A stretch of DNA of 23,912 nt from a virus: positions 1 through 23,912 of IMG/VR virus record IMGVR_UViG_3300042898_001332. One strand, 5' to 3'. The position numbers were made by a program, and so were the translations under genes. Below are positions 7,012 through 14,295 of this stretch, piece after piece. The notes below the pieces were generated by a model that saw only the letters and a list, made by a program, of their open reading frames with translations, made no database searches and was not told the DNA's origin. Within the stretch, counting starts at the first letter, position 1. Each line of letters opens with the position of its first letter.

Positions 7012-8726
7012 TAGGCTAGTTTGTATACAGAGTAATTCAAAGTGGCGGTGGTACCAGTGTTGGTCGTGTTGTATGACACTGTGACAACTCCACCAGTTTC
7101 TGATGTGATGAATGCCACACCTGGTGTGCTATTTTCATATCCAGTGTCATTGAAAACCAAATTGCCGCCTGTGCCATCAGTGCTGGCAACCACGGTGTAT
7201 GTTCCGGAACGAGTGTTAACACCTCGGGTGATTGTGTAGTTAAAGGCAAATGCTCGAGTTAGACTGGCATCAACTGTGAACAACACCGCTGTAGTATTAT
7301 TCAACAGAGTGGGTCTAAGGCCTGTTTGACGAGTAAAGGTTCCTAGTTGTAATTCTACTGCATTGTCAAGACCAATGCTGGCTGTGTTGTTGATGTCAAT
7401 TCGGCGTTGGCCTGTGCTTACAACCTGAGCCGTGGTGCGAGCAAACATGTCACCAAGGCTAACATTGTTGTCAGCATCAATTTCAATGATTGAACTCACA
7501 GGATATGCGGTGCCAAGGAATTGATTACCTACATCATAAAATATATTGTAGCCAGACACATTCAAACTCACTCCATCAATGACAATACCTTGAAAACAAA
7601 TGTTATCAAAGTTGTTGTGTGTTATTCTTATGCCTGTGGCACCGCCTGAAACCGGCGACGCTCCTCCAAGATAAATTCCTTGATACAAAGTATCAAACGA
7701 TGAATTGGTAATCACTGATGCGGCAATTTGTTCTTCAGTATTCATGCCCCAGGTGAATCCAGTGAAAGCACAGTTGTCAATGATGATATTTTTACATACC
7801 AAGCTGGGAGTGCTTGCCCAAGCAATGGCCACAGTATTGTCCGTTGATGTTGTCAAGTCAGCTGCCAACAGCGGACCAATTACATCAACATTGCGCAAGG
7901 TGCATCTTTCAGCATTTTCAATCAACACACCATCCATTATCAAATTGGCCTGAAAGCCCATGTTGTTAATTTCAACACACTGTGGTGGCAACGCACCATT
8001 GGTAGCAATATCAACTCCAATTTGTTGTAAACTATCAGCAGTACGAGCAATGTATGTTGGGGCAGATTCGATTGACCAATAGGCAGTGTCACTGATACTG
8101 GTGCCAATAGGCACAGGTGCCACAGCACGATAAAAGTTAGCCCCATTTTTAACCAGTGTTCCCTGTGGCCAGGCTGCCGCGTCAGACCAATTTTCCACAT
8201 AGAAATACAACACTGATGAATCATTGCCTTCACCGTAGAGTGATGCAAAAGGAGGAATAAGAATTGCGTCTGTTACGATGTACACGCCAGCAGGAAAGAA
8301 TAGACTTCTGCGTATTTGAGGGTTGGTATCTCTGCAGTACAACTGATACAGAGCACGATTAATAGCCGCGGTATCATCAGTGACGCCGTCACCCATGGCT
8401 CCAAAATCTGTGACCACTGCATAGCTGTCTAGTCTACTTTGTAAACTTTGTTGTACAGGATCGCCTGCTGTGGGGCCTGTTTGAACTGTATAGCCAGCAG
8501 CCTCGCCTTGATAAGTGTAAGCAGCCGAAACAGCAATAATGTCAGAAAATTCAGTTAATATTTCAGTATTGCCCACAACTGGAGCACCTTCTGCCAAGGT
8601 TCCGTTGCCAATGAACAGTCTTCGTTCATCTGTTGCCCAGCCTAGTTCTGCGCCGGCCAATGGGGCAGGTAGATCTACAGTCAACCCTTTTCGGTTGGTT
8701 ATTCTTGATATTTGTACAATTGCCAC
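7011..8726 (-). CDS. Tail fibre/tailspike-like protein with beta-helix (pectate lyase-like) domain
   Basis: 571 residues with a GTG start at 8726, chosen because AAGGAAT lies seven bases upstream and the N-terminus then reads MAIVQISRITNRKG, a typical virion-attachment start. Residues 20-60 (LGWATDERRLFIGNG) form the head-binding part common in marine phage fibres. Around residue 107 comes DFGAMGDGVTDDTAAIN, the signature of the pectate lyase 3/right-handed beta-helix family of phage depolymerases and receptor-binding proteins. It continues with regular strand turns (NNIIIDNCAF-like rungs) and a Thr-rich C-terminal domain. A YRAVAPVPIGTSISDTAYW insert resembles a carbohydrate-binding module. 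A CTAAATA late promoter lies upstream. Whether it degrades or only binds host polysaccharide is open. Confidence 0.88.
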   Translation of the reverse strand: MAIVQISRITNRKGLTVDLPAPLAGAELGWATDERRLFIGNGTLAEGAPVVGNTEILTEFSDIIAVSAAYTYQGEAAGYTVQTGPTAGDPVQQSLQSRLDSYAVVTDFGAMGDGVTDDTAAINRALYQLYCRDTNPQIRRSLFFPAGVYIVTDAILIPPFASLYGEGNDSSVLYFYVENWSDAAAWPQGTLVKNGANFYRAVAPVPIGTSISDTAYWSIESAPTYIARTADSLQQIGVDIATNGALPPQCVEINNMGFQANLIMDGVLIENAERCTLRNVDVIGPLLAADLTTSTDNTVAIAWASTPSLVCKNIIIDNCAFTGFTWGMNTEEQIAASVITNSSFDTLYQGIYLGGASPVSGGATGIRITHNNFDNICFQGIVIDGVSLNVSGYNIFYDVGNQFLGTAYPVSSIIEIDADNNVSLGDMFARTTAQVVSTGQRRIDINNTASIGLDNAVELQLGTFTRQTGLRPTLLNNTTAVLFTVDASLTRAFAFNYTITRGVNTRSGTYTVVASTDGTGGNLVFNDTGYENSTPGVAFITSETGGVVTVSYNTTNTGTTATLNYSVYKLA

Positions 8727-8745
8727 AGTGTGATTCCTTGAGGTA

Positions 8746-9462
8746 TCACATATTTAGCATGTAGTACTGTTCGACTCTTTTCCACCACATGGTGCGATAT
8801 TGTTCAAATTCTGCACCCTCTAACACAAACTCTTGATATTCTGGGGGTTTAATGATTTCCATCTGCTCGTTGAGATCTGGCTTGACGCACATCAAAATCA
8901 CGCCCTTGCTTATTTTTGTATTGTGTACCTCGTTATGTGCTTCTGCATAGGCACACAGTTGCATGAAATAGTCATCAATCCATTCACGACGTTTGGGTTT
9001 GTTGGTCTGCTTGTAATCCAGGATTGCTTCTTGATTTAAATGAACACCTGCACCGTCGGTAGTGCCTGCATACACGCCTGGAAAGTACAAGGGCACTTCA
9101 ATACCCCAAAATTCTGTGACATTTTTTAAACCTTGCTCCACTACCACATGGGCCATAGCATGACTAGGCCATGAATAAGGATTGCTAGTACGGTCTTTGA
9201 TTGCACCTGTCTTGACATAGTCTTCAAGATAGGTGTGCATTCTTGTGCCACGGTTGGCAGCTTCTGTGGTAATTTGTTGTGCTTTTTCCGCACCTACACT
9301 CTTGCGCCAACGGTTTAGGCTGTCAATTTTGTCTTGGCTTTTGGTCTTGTCAAGAATGGTTGTGACACTGGGCAGATTTTTGCCATCAGGAGTGGCATAG
9401 AAACGCTTGCCGTCTATGACTACTCGCGGAATAGATTGATAGTTAAATTTAGGATTATACAA
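8746..9462 (-). CDS. PD-(D/E)XK exonuclease, RecB/MGME1-like
   Basis: 238 residues. The RecB-family motifs appear in order: LPSVTTIL near residue 30, GTRMHTYLED (H76), GTTDGAG (D136), ILDYKQTNKPK (D149, K151) and the helix MQLCAYAEAH (Q168, Y173). This is the layout of PD-(D/E)XK exonucleases such as MGME1 and many phage nucleases, which bind a metal with the Asp residues and use the Lys in catalysis. A role in DNA replication, recombination or host DNA breakdown is likely. It overlaps the glycosyltransferase-like gene by eight bases. The late promoter of the tail fibre lies in its last codons. Confidence 0.85.
   Translation of the reverse strand: MYNPKFNYQSIPRVVIDGKRFYATPDGKNLPSVTTILDKTKSQDKIDSLNRWRKSVGAEKAQQITTEAANRGTRMHTYLEDYVKTGAIKDRTSNPYSWPSHAMAHVVVEQGLKNVTEFWGIEVPLYFPGVYAGTTDGAGVHLNQEAILDYKQTNKPKRREWIDDYFMQLCAYAEAHNEVHNTKISKGVILMCVKPDLNEQMEIIKPPEYQEFVLEGAEFEQYRTMWWKRVEQYYMLNM
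8751..8757 (-). promoter_or_regulatory. Late promoter motif (CTAAATA) for tail fibre
   Basis: CTAAATA on the minus strand, 24 bases upstream of the GTG start of the tail fibre gene and overlapping the last codons of the nuclease gene. It matches the NTAAATA motif repeated before other structural genes here and the late promoters of T4-like phages. A start near 8745 would leave a short leader holding the AAGGAAT ribosome site. Confidence 0.6.
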
Positions 9463-10453
9463 AATGTGAATTAGGTGATTGTTTGTAATAAGTGTCTGCT
9501 ATTTGATTATACACTGTTTTATTGTATTCTGCAATTAAATTGATTTCTTTTATCACCTGATCTAATTGTTGTTTGGGTAACTGATCTAATCTTGAGATCT
9601 CCGTACAGATCATGTCAAATCGTTTGTGCATGTTTGGCTCTTGATCGTAACCTTCATTGATCCAGGGTGCAAAGGTTCGAAATCCCATGGTGCGTAACTT
9701 TGCCAATTGACCCACTGTGCCCATCAATATAAAAGGTTTGCCAGTGTACAGGCATCGAGTTGTTTTTTCTGTAAACCATCCATAATCAAAAATATTATTT
9801 TCAATGCTAATTTCAATTTGAAATTTGGTCCATAATTGACCATAACTGTTTAATGCATCGCTAACATGCACATGCGGTTGAAAATTATAATAATCAAATG
9901 TTCTATTAGATTCTTGTCGATTGTCTAGCCAGGCCAATTGTGCAGAATATTGTTCTTCAAATCCAACCAAATCAACATGATTCCTAGTAGGATGAAATAT
10001 TACAAAAGATGGGCTGGTCAGTTGTGTTTCTAGATAGTAGGCCAGTAGAAATCGATGTAAAGTGTATCTTCCATATATTCCACCAAACAAAGATGCGGTA
10101 GGATCTACATTCCAACTTGGCTGAGACAAAAATTTTCTTGTGCCTTTAAAAGATCTTGATGGATAGGTATCTACTGTTACATTAGGGTTGATATAGGGAG
10201 GAGTTGAGTCTACTACAAACACTCGCAATTGATCCTGACGCAGATTATAAGTAGTCTGCACCTGCTCAATGATTTTATTAAATCCTGCATGATCAATGGG
10301 GGCTCCGTCAGGCATGTTAAACTGTACACTATCAAAAGTTAATTTGTGCAAGGTATCCAACAGCAAATCAATTTTATAGATATATCCGTCATGTTTTATA
10401 AAAGTATGACCAGCAATGTACGCTACGCCATCTTTTACCTCAACACTATTCAT
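9455..10453 (-). CDS. Glycosyltransferase-like conserved phage protein
   Basis: 332 residues. The C-terminal half has the run IEISIENNIFDYGWFTEKT, then CLYTGKPFILMG, LAKLRTMGFRTF and INEGYDQEPN. This pattern (acidic residue, TEK, PFI, GF+TF, ESYD-like) resembles the nucleotide-sugar binding end of GT10/fucosyltransferase-type enzymes and is frequent in phage proteins labelled glycosyltransferase. The N-terminal half (RVFVVDSTPPYIN) is less clear. It starts in an ATGA overlap with iscA, so its translation is coupled to the Fe-S genes, and ends overlapping the nuclease gene. Function from pattern only; donor and acceptor unknown. Confidence 0.8.
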   Translation of the reverse strand: MNSVEVKDGVAYIAGHTFIKHDGYIYKIDLLLDTLHKLTFDSVQFNMPDGAPIDHAGFNKIIEQVQTTYNLRQDQLRVFVVDSTPPYINPNVTVDTYPSRSFKGTRKFLSQPSWNVDPTASLFGGIYGRYTLHRFLLAYYLETQLTSPSFVIFHPTRNHVDLVGFEEQYSAQLAWLDNRQESNRTFDYYNFQPHVHVSDALNSYGQLWTKFQIEISIENNIFDYGWFTEKTTRCLYTGKPFILMGTVGQLAKLRTMGFRTFAPWINEGYDQEPNMHKRFDMICTEISRLDQLPKQQLDQVIKEINLIAEYNKTVYNQIADTYYKQSPNSHFV

Positions 10454-10770
10454 ACCCTAAAACTTTCTCCGCAGCCGCATCTGTCTCTTTCGTTTGGATT
10501 TTTAAATTCAAATCCTTCATTGAGACCTTGGCGAACATAATCTATTGTTGTGCCGTTTAAATAAACACAGCTTTTTGGATCAACAAAAATCTTACAATCA
10601 TCGCAATCAATACATTGATCAGTATCTAGAGGATTGTCCACAAACTCTAGTACATATGCTAGGCCACTGCATCCAGTGGTTTTGACACCAACTCTAATGC
10701 CTTGAGTTTGTGTTCGAATCTGTAGAGTTTTTTGTATTTTCTTGGCAGCTGATTCGGTTAAAAAGATCAT
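10450..10770 (-). CDS. iscA: IscA-type Fe-S cluster carrier
   Basis: 106 residues, the normal length for the A-type carriers IscA/ErpA/SufA. The three ligand cysteines are C34 (TTGCSG), C98 and C100 (RCGCGESF), and GLNEGFEFKNPN matches IscA more closely than SufA. It would take [2Fe-2S] or [4Fe-4S] clusters from the scaffold and pass them to client proteins in the cytoplasm. Unusual for the family are four additional cysteines, C53, C56, C59 and C68, in the segment DQCIDCDDCKIF. The ATG overlaps the iscU stop (ATGA), so the two are translationally coupled. Local G+C is low (20 of 60 bases at 10501-10560), unlike iscU. Confidence 0.92.
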   Translation of the reverse strand: MIFLTESAAKKIQKTLQIRTQTQGIRVGVKTTGCSGLAYVLEFVDNPLDTDQCIDCDDCKIFVDPKSCVYLNGTTIDYVRQGLNEGFEFKNPNERDRCGCGESFRV

Positions 10771-11147
10771 GATTTTGCATGTTTATTCTTGTAATCTGCT
10801 ACCGCAGCCTTGATAGCGTCTTCTGCTAGAATCGAACAATGGATCTTAACTGGCGGGAGGGCAAGCTCTTCAGCAATCTCCGAATTCTTAATCGCTCCCG
10901 CGGCGTCGAGCGACATTCCTTTAACCATTTCGGTGATGAGCGAGCTTGAAGCAATCGCTGAGCCGCAACCGTAAGTCTTAAATTTTGCGTCCGTAATAAT
11001 GCCATTTTCTACTTTGATTTGAAGTTTCATCACATCGCCGCAAGCAGGTGCGCCAACCATGCCCGTGCCAACTGTGTCATCTACTTCAAGTTTTCCTACA
11101 TTGCGAGGATTCTCGTAATGATCAATAACCTGCTGACTGTAAGCCAT
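10767..11147 (-). CDS. iscU: IscU Fe-S cluster scaffold
   Basis: 126 residues, full length. Cluster ligands are present: C36 and D38 (GAPACGDV), C61 (TYGCGSA), H103 and C104 (KIHCSIL). The LPPVK motif (97-101), recognised by the HscA chaperone of the host, is intact, so this protein could plug into the host IscS/HscAB machinery. The sequence is close to proteobacterial IscU. A good ribosome site (AAAGGAAAC) precedes the ATG. The gene is richer in G+C than its neighbours (33 of 60 bases at 10861-10920), which suggests more recent transfer from a host. It is followed directly by iscA; IscS, HscA, HscB and ferredoxin are not in the window. Confidence 0.95.
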   Translation of the reverse strand: MAYSQQVIDHYENPRNVGKLEVDDTVGTGMVGAPACGDVMKLQIKVENGIITDAKFKTYGCGSAIASSSLITEMVKGMSLDAAGAIKNSEIAEELALPPVKIHCSILAEDAIKAAVADYKNKHAKS

Positions 11148-11310
11148 AATTTTTTGTTTCCTTTATCCACCCAATAATACATTGTTGACCATATCTAGAT
11201 TGAAATGCATTTCTAGCTTGGTATTCATTCTCGGCATCAATTCGAGCTTCAAATTGACGGGTTGAATCGTCCAGTTGAGGAATTTTAATATATGCTTCCC
11301 ATGTTTTCAT
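11122..11310 (-). CDS. Small unknown protein upstream of iscU
   Basis: 62 residues if the ATG at 11310 is used; a TTG at 11322 would add four. The sequence AYIKIPQLDDSTRQFEARI followed by a helix NEYQARNAFQSRYG and QQCIIGWIKE looks like a small strand-helix-strand domain, a shape seen in small phage proteins that modify alpha-amino or nucleic acid contacts, but I do not recognise the family. Its 3' end overlaps the start of iscU by 26 bases and covers the iscU ribosome site. The ribosome site before the ATG is weak. Confidence 0.6.
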   Translation of the reverse strand: MKTWEAYIKIPQLDDSTRQFEARIDAENEYQARNAFQSRYGQQCIIGWIKETKNYGLQSAGY

Positions 11311-11325
11311 TGCGGTATCCAATAC

Positions 11326-11625
11326 TTATTGTGTACAAGTTCGTTCACGGTATATTTTACCATCAGAAGTTTGTATTTCTTTCCAAGGTGTGCAAGACTC
11401 TTGCGGCACATAGACGGGTTGTTGTTGCACAATTATTGTTTCTGCTTGTGCAGGTCGATTGGCAATCACAGCTCCAACTACACCGCCAATGATCAACGGA
11501 GCGACCCAACCACTGTGACCGTAGTATCTAACATGTCCGTGGTGCCTGTGTCCGTGATTCCAGTGTTGTGCCAATACTGGTACGCTGGCAACTATCAATA
11601 GTGTTGCTAAAATAATCTTTTTCAT
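11326..11625 (-). CDS. His-rich exported protein with glycine zipper
   Basis: 99 residues from the ATG at 11625, which has a strong ribosome site (AAGGAGACAGC) and gives a clear signal peptide, MKKIILATLLIVASVPVLA, cut after Ala19. A longer frame to 11703 has no support. The mature start is very rich in His (seven between residues 21 and 37), then a Gly-rich hydrophobic stretch APLIIGGVVGAVIA, then a polar tail with two Cys (C83 and C97 approximately, SCTPW and RTCTQ) that may form a disulfide. Resembles small exported proteins of proteobacteria. Location is periplasm or outer membrane. Role unknown; metal binding is possible. Confidence 0.78.
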   Translation of the reverse strand: MKKIILATLLIVASVPVLAQHWNHGHRHHGHVRYYGHSGWVAPLIIGGVVGAVIANRPAQAETIIVQQQPVYVPQESCTPWKEIQTSDGKIYRERTCTQ

Positions 11626-11668
11626 TGCTGTCTCCTTATTACATTGTATAGTAATATAACGCCTTGTG

Positions 11669-12289
11669 TCAATGGTCTGTTGACATTTCAGGGTCGGGCA
11701 CAATTATTTCCAATGGTTTTGTGTTGGTATATGTGGTCTCATACTCATTGGTAGGATCAAACATCACATCATACTCTTCTAAACGGTCAAAGGTTGCCCG
11801 GCACTCATCATAATTTATAACAAAATCTCGTGCATTGTATGGGCACTTTACCGTAGGCACAAAATCAATTACTGCTGTCAACCCTAATCTGCTGTACACA
11901 TACTCAGGGTTGTTTAAAAATTCTTCAAAGTAAAAGTTTTCTACTCTGGCCCAGGGCAAGGAAAGATCATGACGGCGTGTGTACCATTTGTTCCAGCGAT
12001 TTTTGTGTGCAAAATAAGATTGTTTGCCTGAACAAGACACACGAAAAGGTTCTATTTCCAAGTTTGTGTAGTTGTCATATTCTTTTGTACAGTCGGCCAT
12101 GATCTGTGACATGATGGCTGCAAATCTATTGTGCCTTTCAAGAATTATTAAACATGTGTTTTCATAATCAATATCAATATAAGGACTGTGAGATACCAGT
12201 ACTTTGACTCCAGCGCACATCAACATGGCTTGCATGTTGATTGTTCCGGTTCTGCTAGGTGAGCTGATTAGATACTGTACGGGGGTCAT
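11669..12289 (-). CDS. Sulfotransferase-like P-loop protein
   Basis: 206 residues. Near the N-terminus LISSPSRTGTINMQAML resembles the 5'-phosphosulfate loop of sulfotransferases (typically PRSGTT), and LIILERHNRFAAIMSQIM resembles the 3'-phosphate segment (Arg then Ser about eight later). The match to the family is weaker than for the gene at 22486-23139, but the two share spacing of these parts. If active it would move a sulfate from PAPS to a sugar or protein. The ATG overlaps the previous stop (ATGA). An unrelated P-loop protein cannot be excluded. Confidence 0.7.
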   Translation of the reverse strand: MTPVQYLISSPSRTGTINMQAMLMCAGVKVLVSHSPYIDIDYENTCLIILERHNRFAAIMSQIMADCTKEYDNYTNLEIEPFRVSCSGKQSYFAHKNRWNKWYTRRHDLSLPWARVENFYFEEFLNNPEYVYSRLGLTAVIDFVPTVKCPYNARDFVINYDECRATFDRLEEYDVMFDPTNEYETTYTNTKPLEIIVPDPEMSTDH

Positions 12290-12633
12290 TTTGCCAGGCC
12301 GCGTTTCATTGCGGATTTGGCCATTCTATCTACTGTGGCTTGCGCCTGTGGGACTGACATCTTGGAAGGACCAATATCGGCACCTTTGTAAGTGATCATG
12401 TTTGATTGTGCATCCAATGGCTCGAGCACACTGCTCAGTGGTGGTGATCCAACTATTTGTGCTAGGTTTTGTTTGGTAATATTGATTCCTAAACTTTGAG
12501 CTAGATTGATGAAAGCGTCTTGGCTGATTTGTTTGGTGGCATCGGTGTCATCAGCACGACCATGTAGAAATTGAACAAGACCTAAGAGTTTGTTCGGGTC
12601 TTCCCCTTGATCCTCAAACTCAACAAGGCGCAT
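12286..12633 (-). CDS. Conserved virion-associated protein, unknown
   Basis: 115 residues beginning MRLVEFEDQGEDP and then helical: KLLGLVQFLHGRADDTD, DAFINLAQSLGINIT, a Pro-rich turn VGSPPLSSVLEPL and a basic C-terminal helix (TVDRMAKSAMKRGLAK). Similar small proteins with this start occur in aquatic T4-like phages, to my recollection, without a known function. The start overlaps the stop of the 12633-13577 gene (TAATG). It shares the short acidic/Leu N-terminal style with its neighbours (MKLQELAAP, MQIHEITLK), hinting at a common role or maturation in the particle. No function is claimed. Confidence 0.75.
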   Translation of the reverse strand: MRLVEFEDQGEDPNKLLGLVQFLHGRADDTDATKQISQDAFINLAQSLGINITKQNLAQIVGSPPLSSVLEPLDAQSNMITYKGADIGPSKMSVPQAQATVDRMAKSAMKRGLAK

Positions 12634-13577
12634 TATCTACGAGCTCTGCCCAATGAAGCAGGCGGTGCTGGACTAATTTCATCAGCGGCAGCTAGTTCGG
12701 CACCAGCTTCGGCGCCTAGTTCGGCACCAACTTCTGCACCCGGAGCACCACCGGCCGCGGCACCAATATCGGCACCAATGTCTGCACCTAAATCAGCTCC
12801 GGCTTGTTCTGGAGGAACTCCAGGGATTTGTGGAGTTTGTCCAGTAACAACTCCTAATGCGGCATCAAGTTGTTGCTTGGAGCCTTGTAGATTTTGCACA
12901 AGACCAGCCAAGGCGGCTGATGCATCAGTGTTAAATTGTTGAGCTTGGTCAATGCCCACTTGATTCTTGATTGAATCTACTAGAGCTGGAAGTTCTTTGA
13001 ATTGTAATTCAGTGACATCTTCCAACATGCTTTGCATTTTATCAACCATGTCTTGAGCTGCCAGCACAACCTGAGCTTGCTGAACTTCGGACTCTTTCAA
13101 GTAACGGTAAGCGTTACGCAAACGGCTTTCGGTCTTGGCCAGTGCCGCGCCTGCTACCATTTTTTGTTCTTGCGGATTGAGACTCTGACCATTGGCAGCT
13201 TTTTGCAATGCGGATTTTAGTGCAGGATCTTTTGTTTGTGCAACCACAGCAGCGGCTTGCTTTTTGGCAGCTTCTGGATCAGCAACTGCGGCAGCGCCTG
13301 GGGCTGTACCTGGAGCGCCAGGCATGGTCGTTTCTTTAAGACGACTGACCAGTGCCTGTTCCAGCATTACCATTTTTAAGTACGCAGGATTTTGTTCACT
13401 GCGGTGGAAGCTAGGCTGACGGCGGGATTCTTTCAATGCTGTTTGAATACGACCGAGCAGTGTCTTTGCTTGTCCAGCAGTTAACTGGTCAAAGTGAAGG
13501 TTTGAACCAAAGTAACTTTCGAATACTTTGGATATTTGTTTAGATGGCTTAGGAGCCGCTAGTTCTTGCAGTTTCAT
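12633..13577 (-). CDS. Virion structural or head-core protein, Ala/Gly-rich C-terminus
   Basis: 314 residues. The N-terminal part is helical and carries LKESRRQPSFHRSEQNPAYL and MVMLEQALVSRL, which I associate with a conserved structural protein family of aquatic T4-like phages. The middle is helical with many Gln and Lys, likely coiled coil (VQQAQVVLAAQDMVDKMQ). The C-terminal 50 residues are a low-complexity repeat of GAE/GAD units. It has a late promoter (CTAAATA) and AGAGGATT ribosome site. An acidic helical protein with this composition would fit a prohead core or scaffold-like role, but this is inference. Confidence 0.78.
   Translation of the reverse strand: MKLQELAAPKPSKQISKVFESYFGSNLHFDQLTAGQAKTLLGRIQTALKESRRQPSFHRSEQNPAYLKMVMLEQALVSRLKETTMPGAPGTAPGAAAVADPEAAKKQAAAVVAQTKDPALKSALQKAANGQSLNPQEQKMVAGAALAKTESRLRNAYRYLKESEVQQAQVVLAAQDMVDKMQSMLEDVTELQFKELPALVDSIKNQVGIDQAQQFNTDASAALAGLVQNLQGSKQQLDAALGVVTGQTPQIPGVPPEQAGADLGADIGADIGAAAGGAPGAEVGAELGAEAGAELAAADEISPAPPASLGRARR
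12688..12800 (-). repeat. Degenerate GAE/GAD coding repeat
   Basis: Imperfect units near GGTGCCGA(A/T) on the minus strand encode alternating Gly-Ala-acidic steps (GADLGADIGADIG, then GAEVGAELGAEAGAEL) at the C-terminus of the 12633-13577 protein. The repeat is likely to vary in length between relatives. Confidence 0.7.
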
Positions 13578-14025
13578 TATTGAATCCTCTAATTTGCATG
13601 TATTTAGCCATTTTTATACATTTTTCAAGTTCAGCTGTGACTGACGCTTGTTGTTCTATCTTTGGCTGTATTTTAGTATTTACTATTTCGTAAAACTCTT
13701 GAGTTTTACCACGGTCGGCCTGCGCTTTGCGACATTGTATATCTGCCGACAATGTGCTTTGCTTACGGTCTAGCACTAGAATTTGTTGTGCTAGGTTAAT
13801 CTGATTTTGCTTGTCGGCCACACACCAGCTGACTGCTGATCGTTTGCTGCCAAAATGATAAATTGTATCATCCAATGTGGTAACTTTGAACCCCACATCC
13901 GCTGGTTCAATTTGATACCTCCCAAACACAATATACCCATCGTGTTCATTGGGCACAATCAACTGATCTATATTGCGGCGAATTTCTTTTTCGGCCCAGC
14001 GTTCTAATTTTTGTTGTTGGGTCAT
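13549..14025 (-). CDS. Conserved phage protein with coiled coil, unknown
   Basis: 158 residues from the ATG at 14025, chosen because it overlaps the previous stop as ATGA; a longer frame to 14091 would run through the membrane segment region of the upstream gene. The N-terminal part (KLERWAEKEIRRNIDQL, then DGYIVFGRYQI) has a small beta domain, followed by a His/Lys region FGSKRSAVSWCVADK and a long helix NLAQQILVLDRKQSTL that continues to the C-terminus and probably forms a coiled coil. It overlaps the next gene by 29 bases. I do not recognise a function; the position suggests a structural or assembly role. Confidence 0.75.
   Translation of the reverse strand: MTQQQKLERWAEKEIRRNIDQLIVPNEHDGYIVFGRYQIEPADVGFKVTTLDDTIYHFGSKRSAVSWCVADKQNQINLAQQILVLDRKQSTLSADIQCRKAQADRGKTQEFYEIVNTKIQPKIEQQASVTAELEKCIKMAKYMQIRGFNNETARTSGS
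13601..13607 (-). promoter_or_regulatory. Late promoter motif (CTAAATA)
   Basis: CTAAATA on the minus strand, 23 bases upstream of the ATG at 13577 and inside the end of the preceding gene. The ribosome site AGAGGATT follows it at normal distance. Confidence 0.6.
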
Positions 14026-14279
14026 TTGATGTATTGTATTATCAACCAACCGCACAGCGCAACTAATGTTCCAATTATGCCCACGCCCCAATTGATCAAT
14101 CGATCATTGTTTTTTGTGGCCATGGTTTCGACTGTGCTTTTAACACTCGAAATGGCCACGACTAATTCTTCACATTTTTGTTCTACACTATCTAGCTTGG
14201 TTTCTAGAAATTTATAACGCTCAGCACATAACTCCACATGCGCTTCGAGACTTTTCTTTTCAATTTCGGTTGTATCCAC
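14022..14279 (-). CDS. Small coiled-coil protein with C-terminal membrane anchor, holin-accessory-like
   Basis: 85 residues with a GTG start at 14279 supported by AAGGAT eight bases upstream. Residues 1-60 are a charged heptad-like helix (KSLEAHVELCAERYKFLE, KLDSVEQKCEEL); residues 63-84 form one membrane span (WGVGIIGTLVALCGWLIIQYI). The layout, coil then C-terminal span, matches XhlA-type hemolysin/holin accessory proteins and small phage membrane proteins generally. A late promoter ATAAATA lies 21 bases upstream. A lysis role is possible but not shown; no lysozyme is visible in this window. Confidence 0.72.
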   Translation of the reverse strand: MDTTEIEKKSLEAHVELCAERYKFLETKLDSVEQKCEELVVAISSVKSTVETMATKNNDRLINWGVGIIGTLVALCGWLIIQYIK

Positions 14280-14295
14280 AGCAAATGATCCTTGT

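Noticed and set aside
8706-8726. Idea that the tail fibre is broken because it lacks an ATG start
   Set aside because: GTG at 8726 with AAGGAAT upstream and a typical N-terminus explains it; no break in the frame.
11626-11703. Longer N-terminus for the exported protein
   Set aside because: It would hide the signal peptide and ignore the strong ribosome site before the ATG at 11625.
12607-12942. Plus-strand frame with Ser-Ala-Pro repeats
   Set aside because: It is the antisense image of the Ala/Gly-rich repeat of the 12633-13577 gene.
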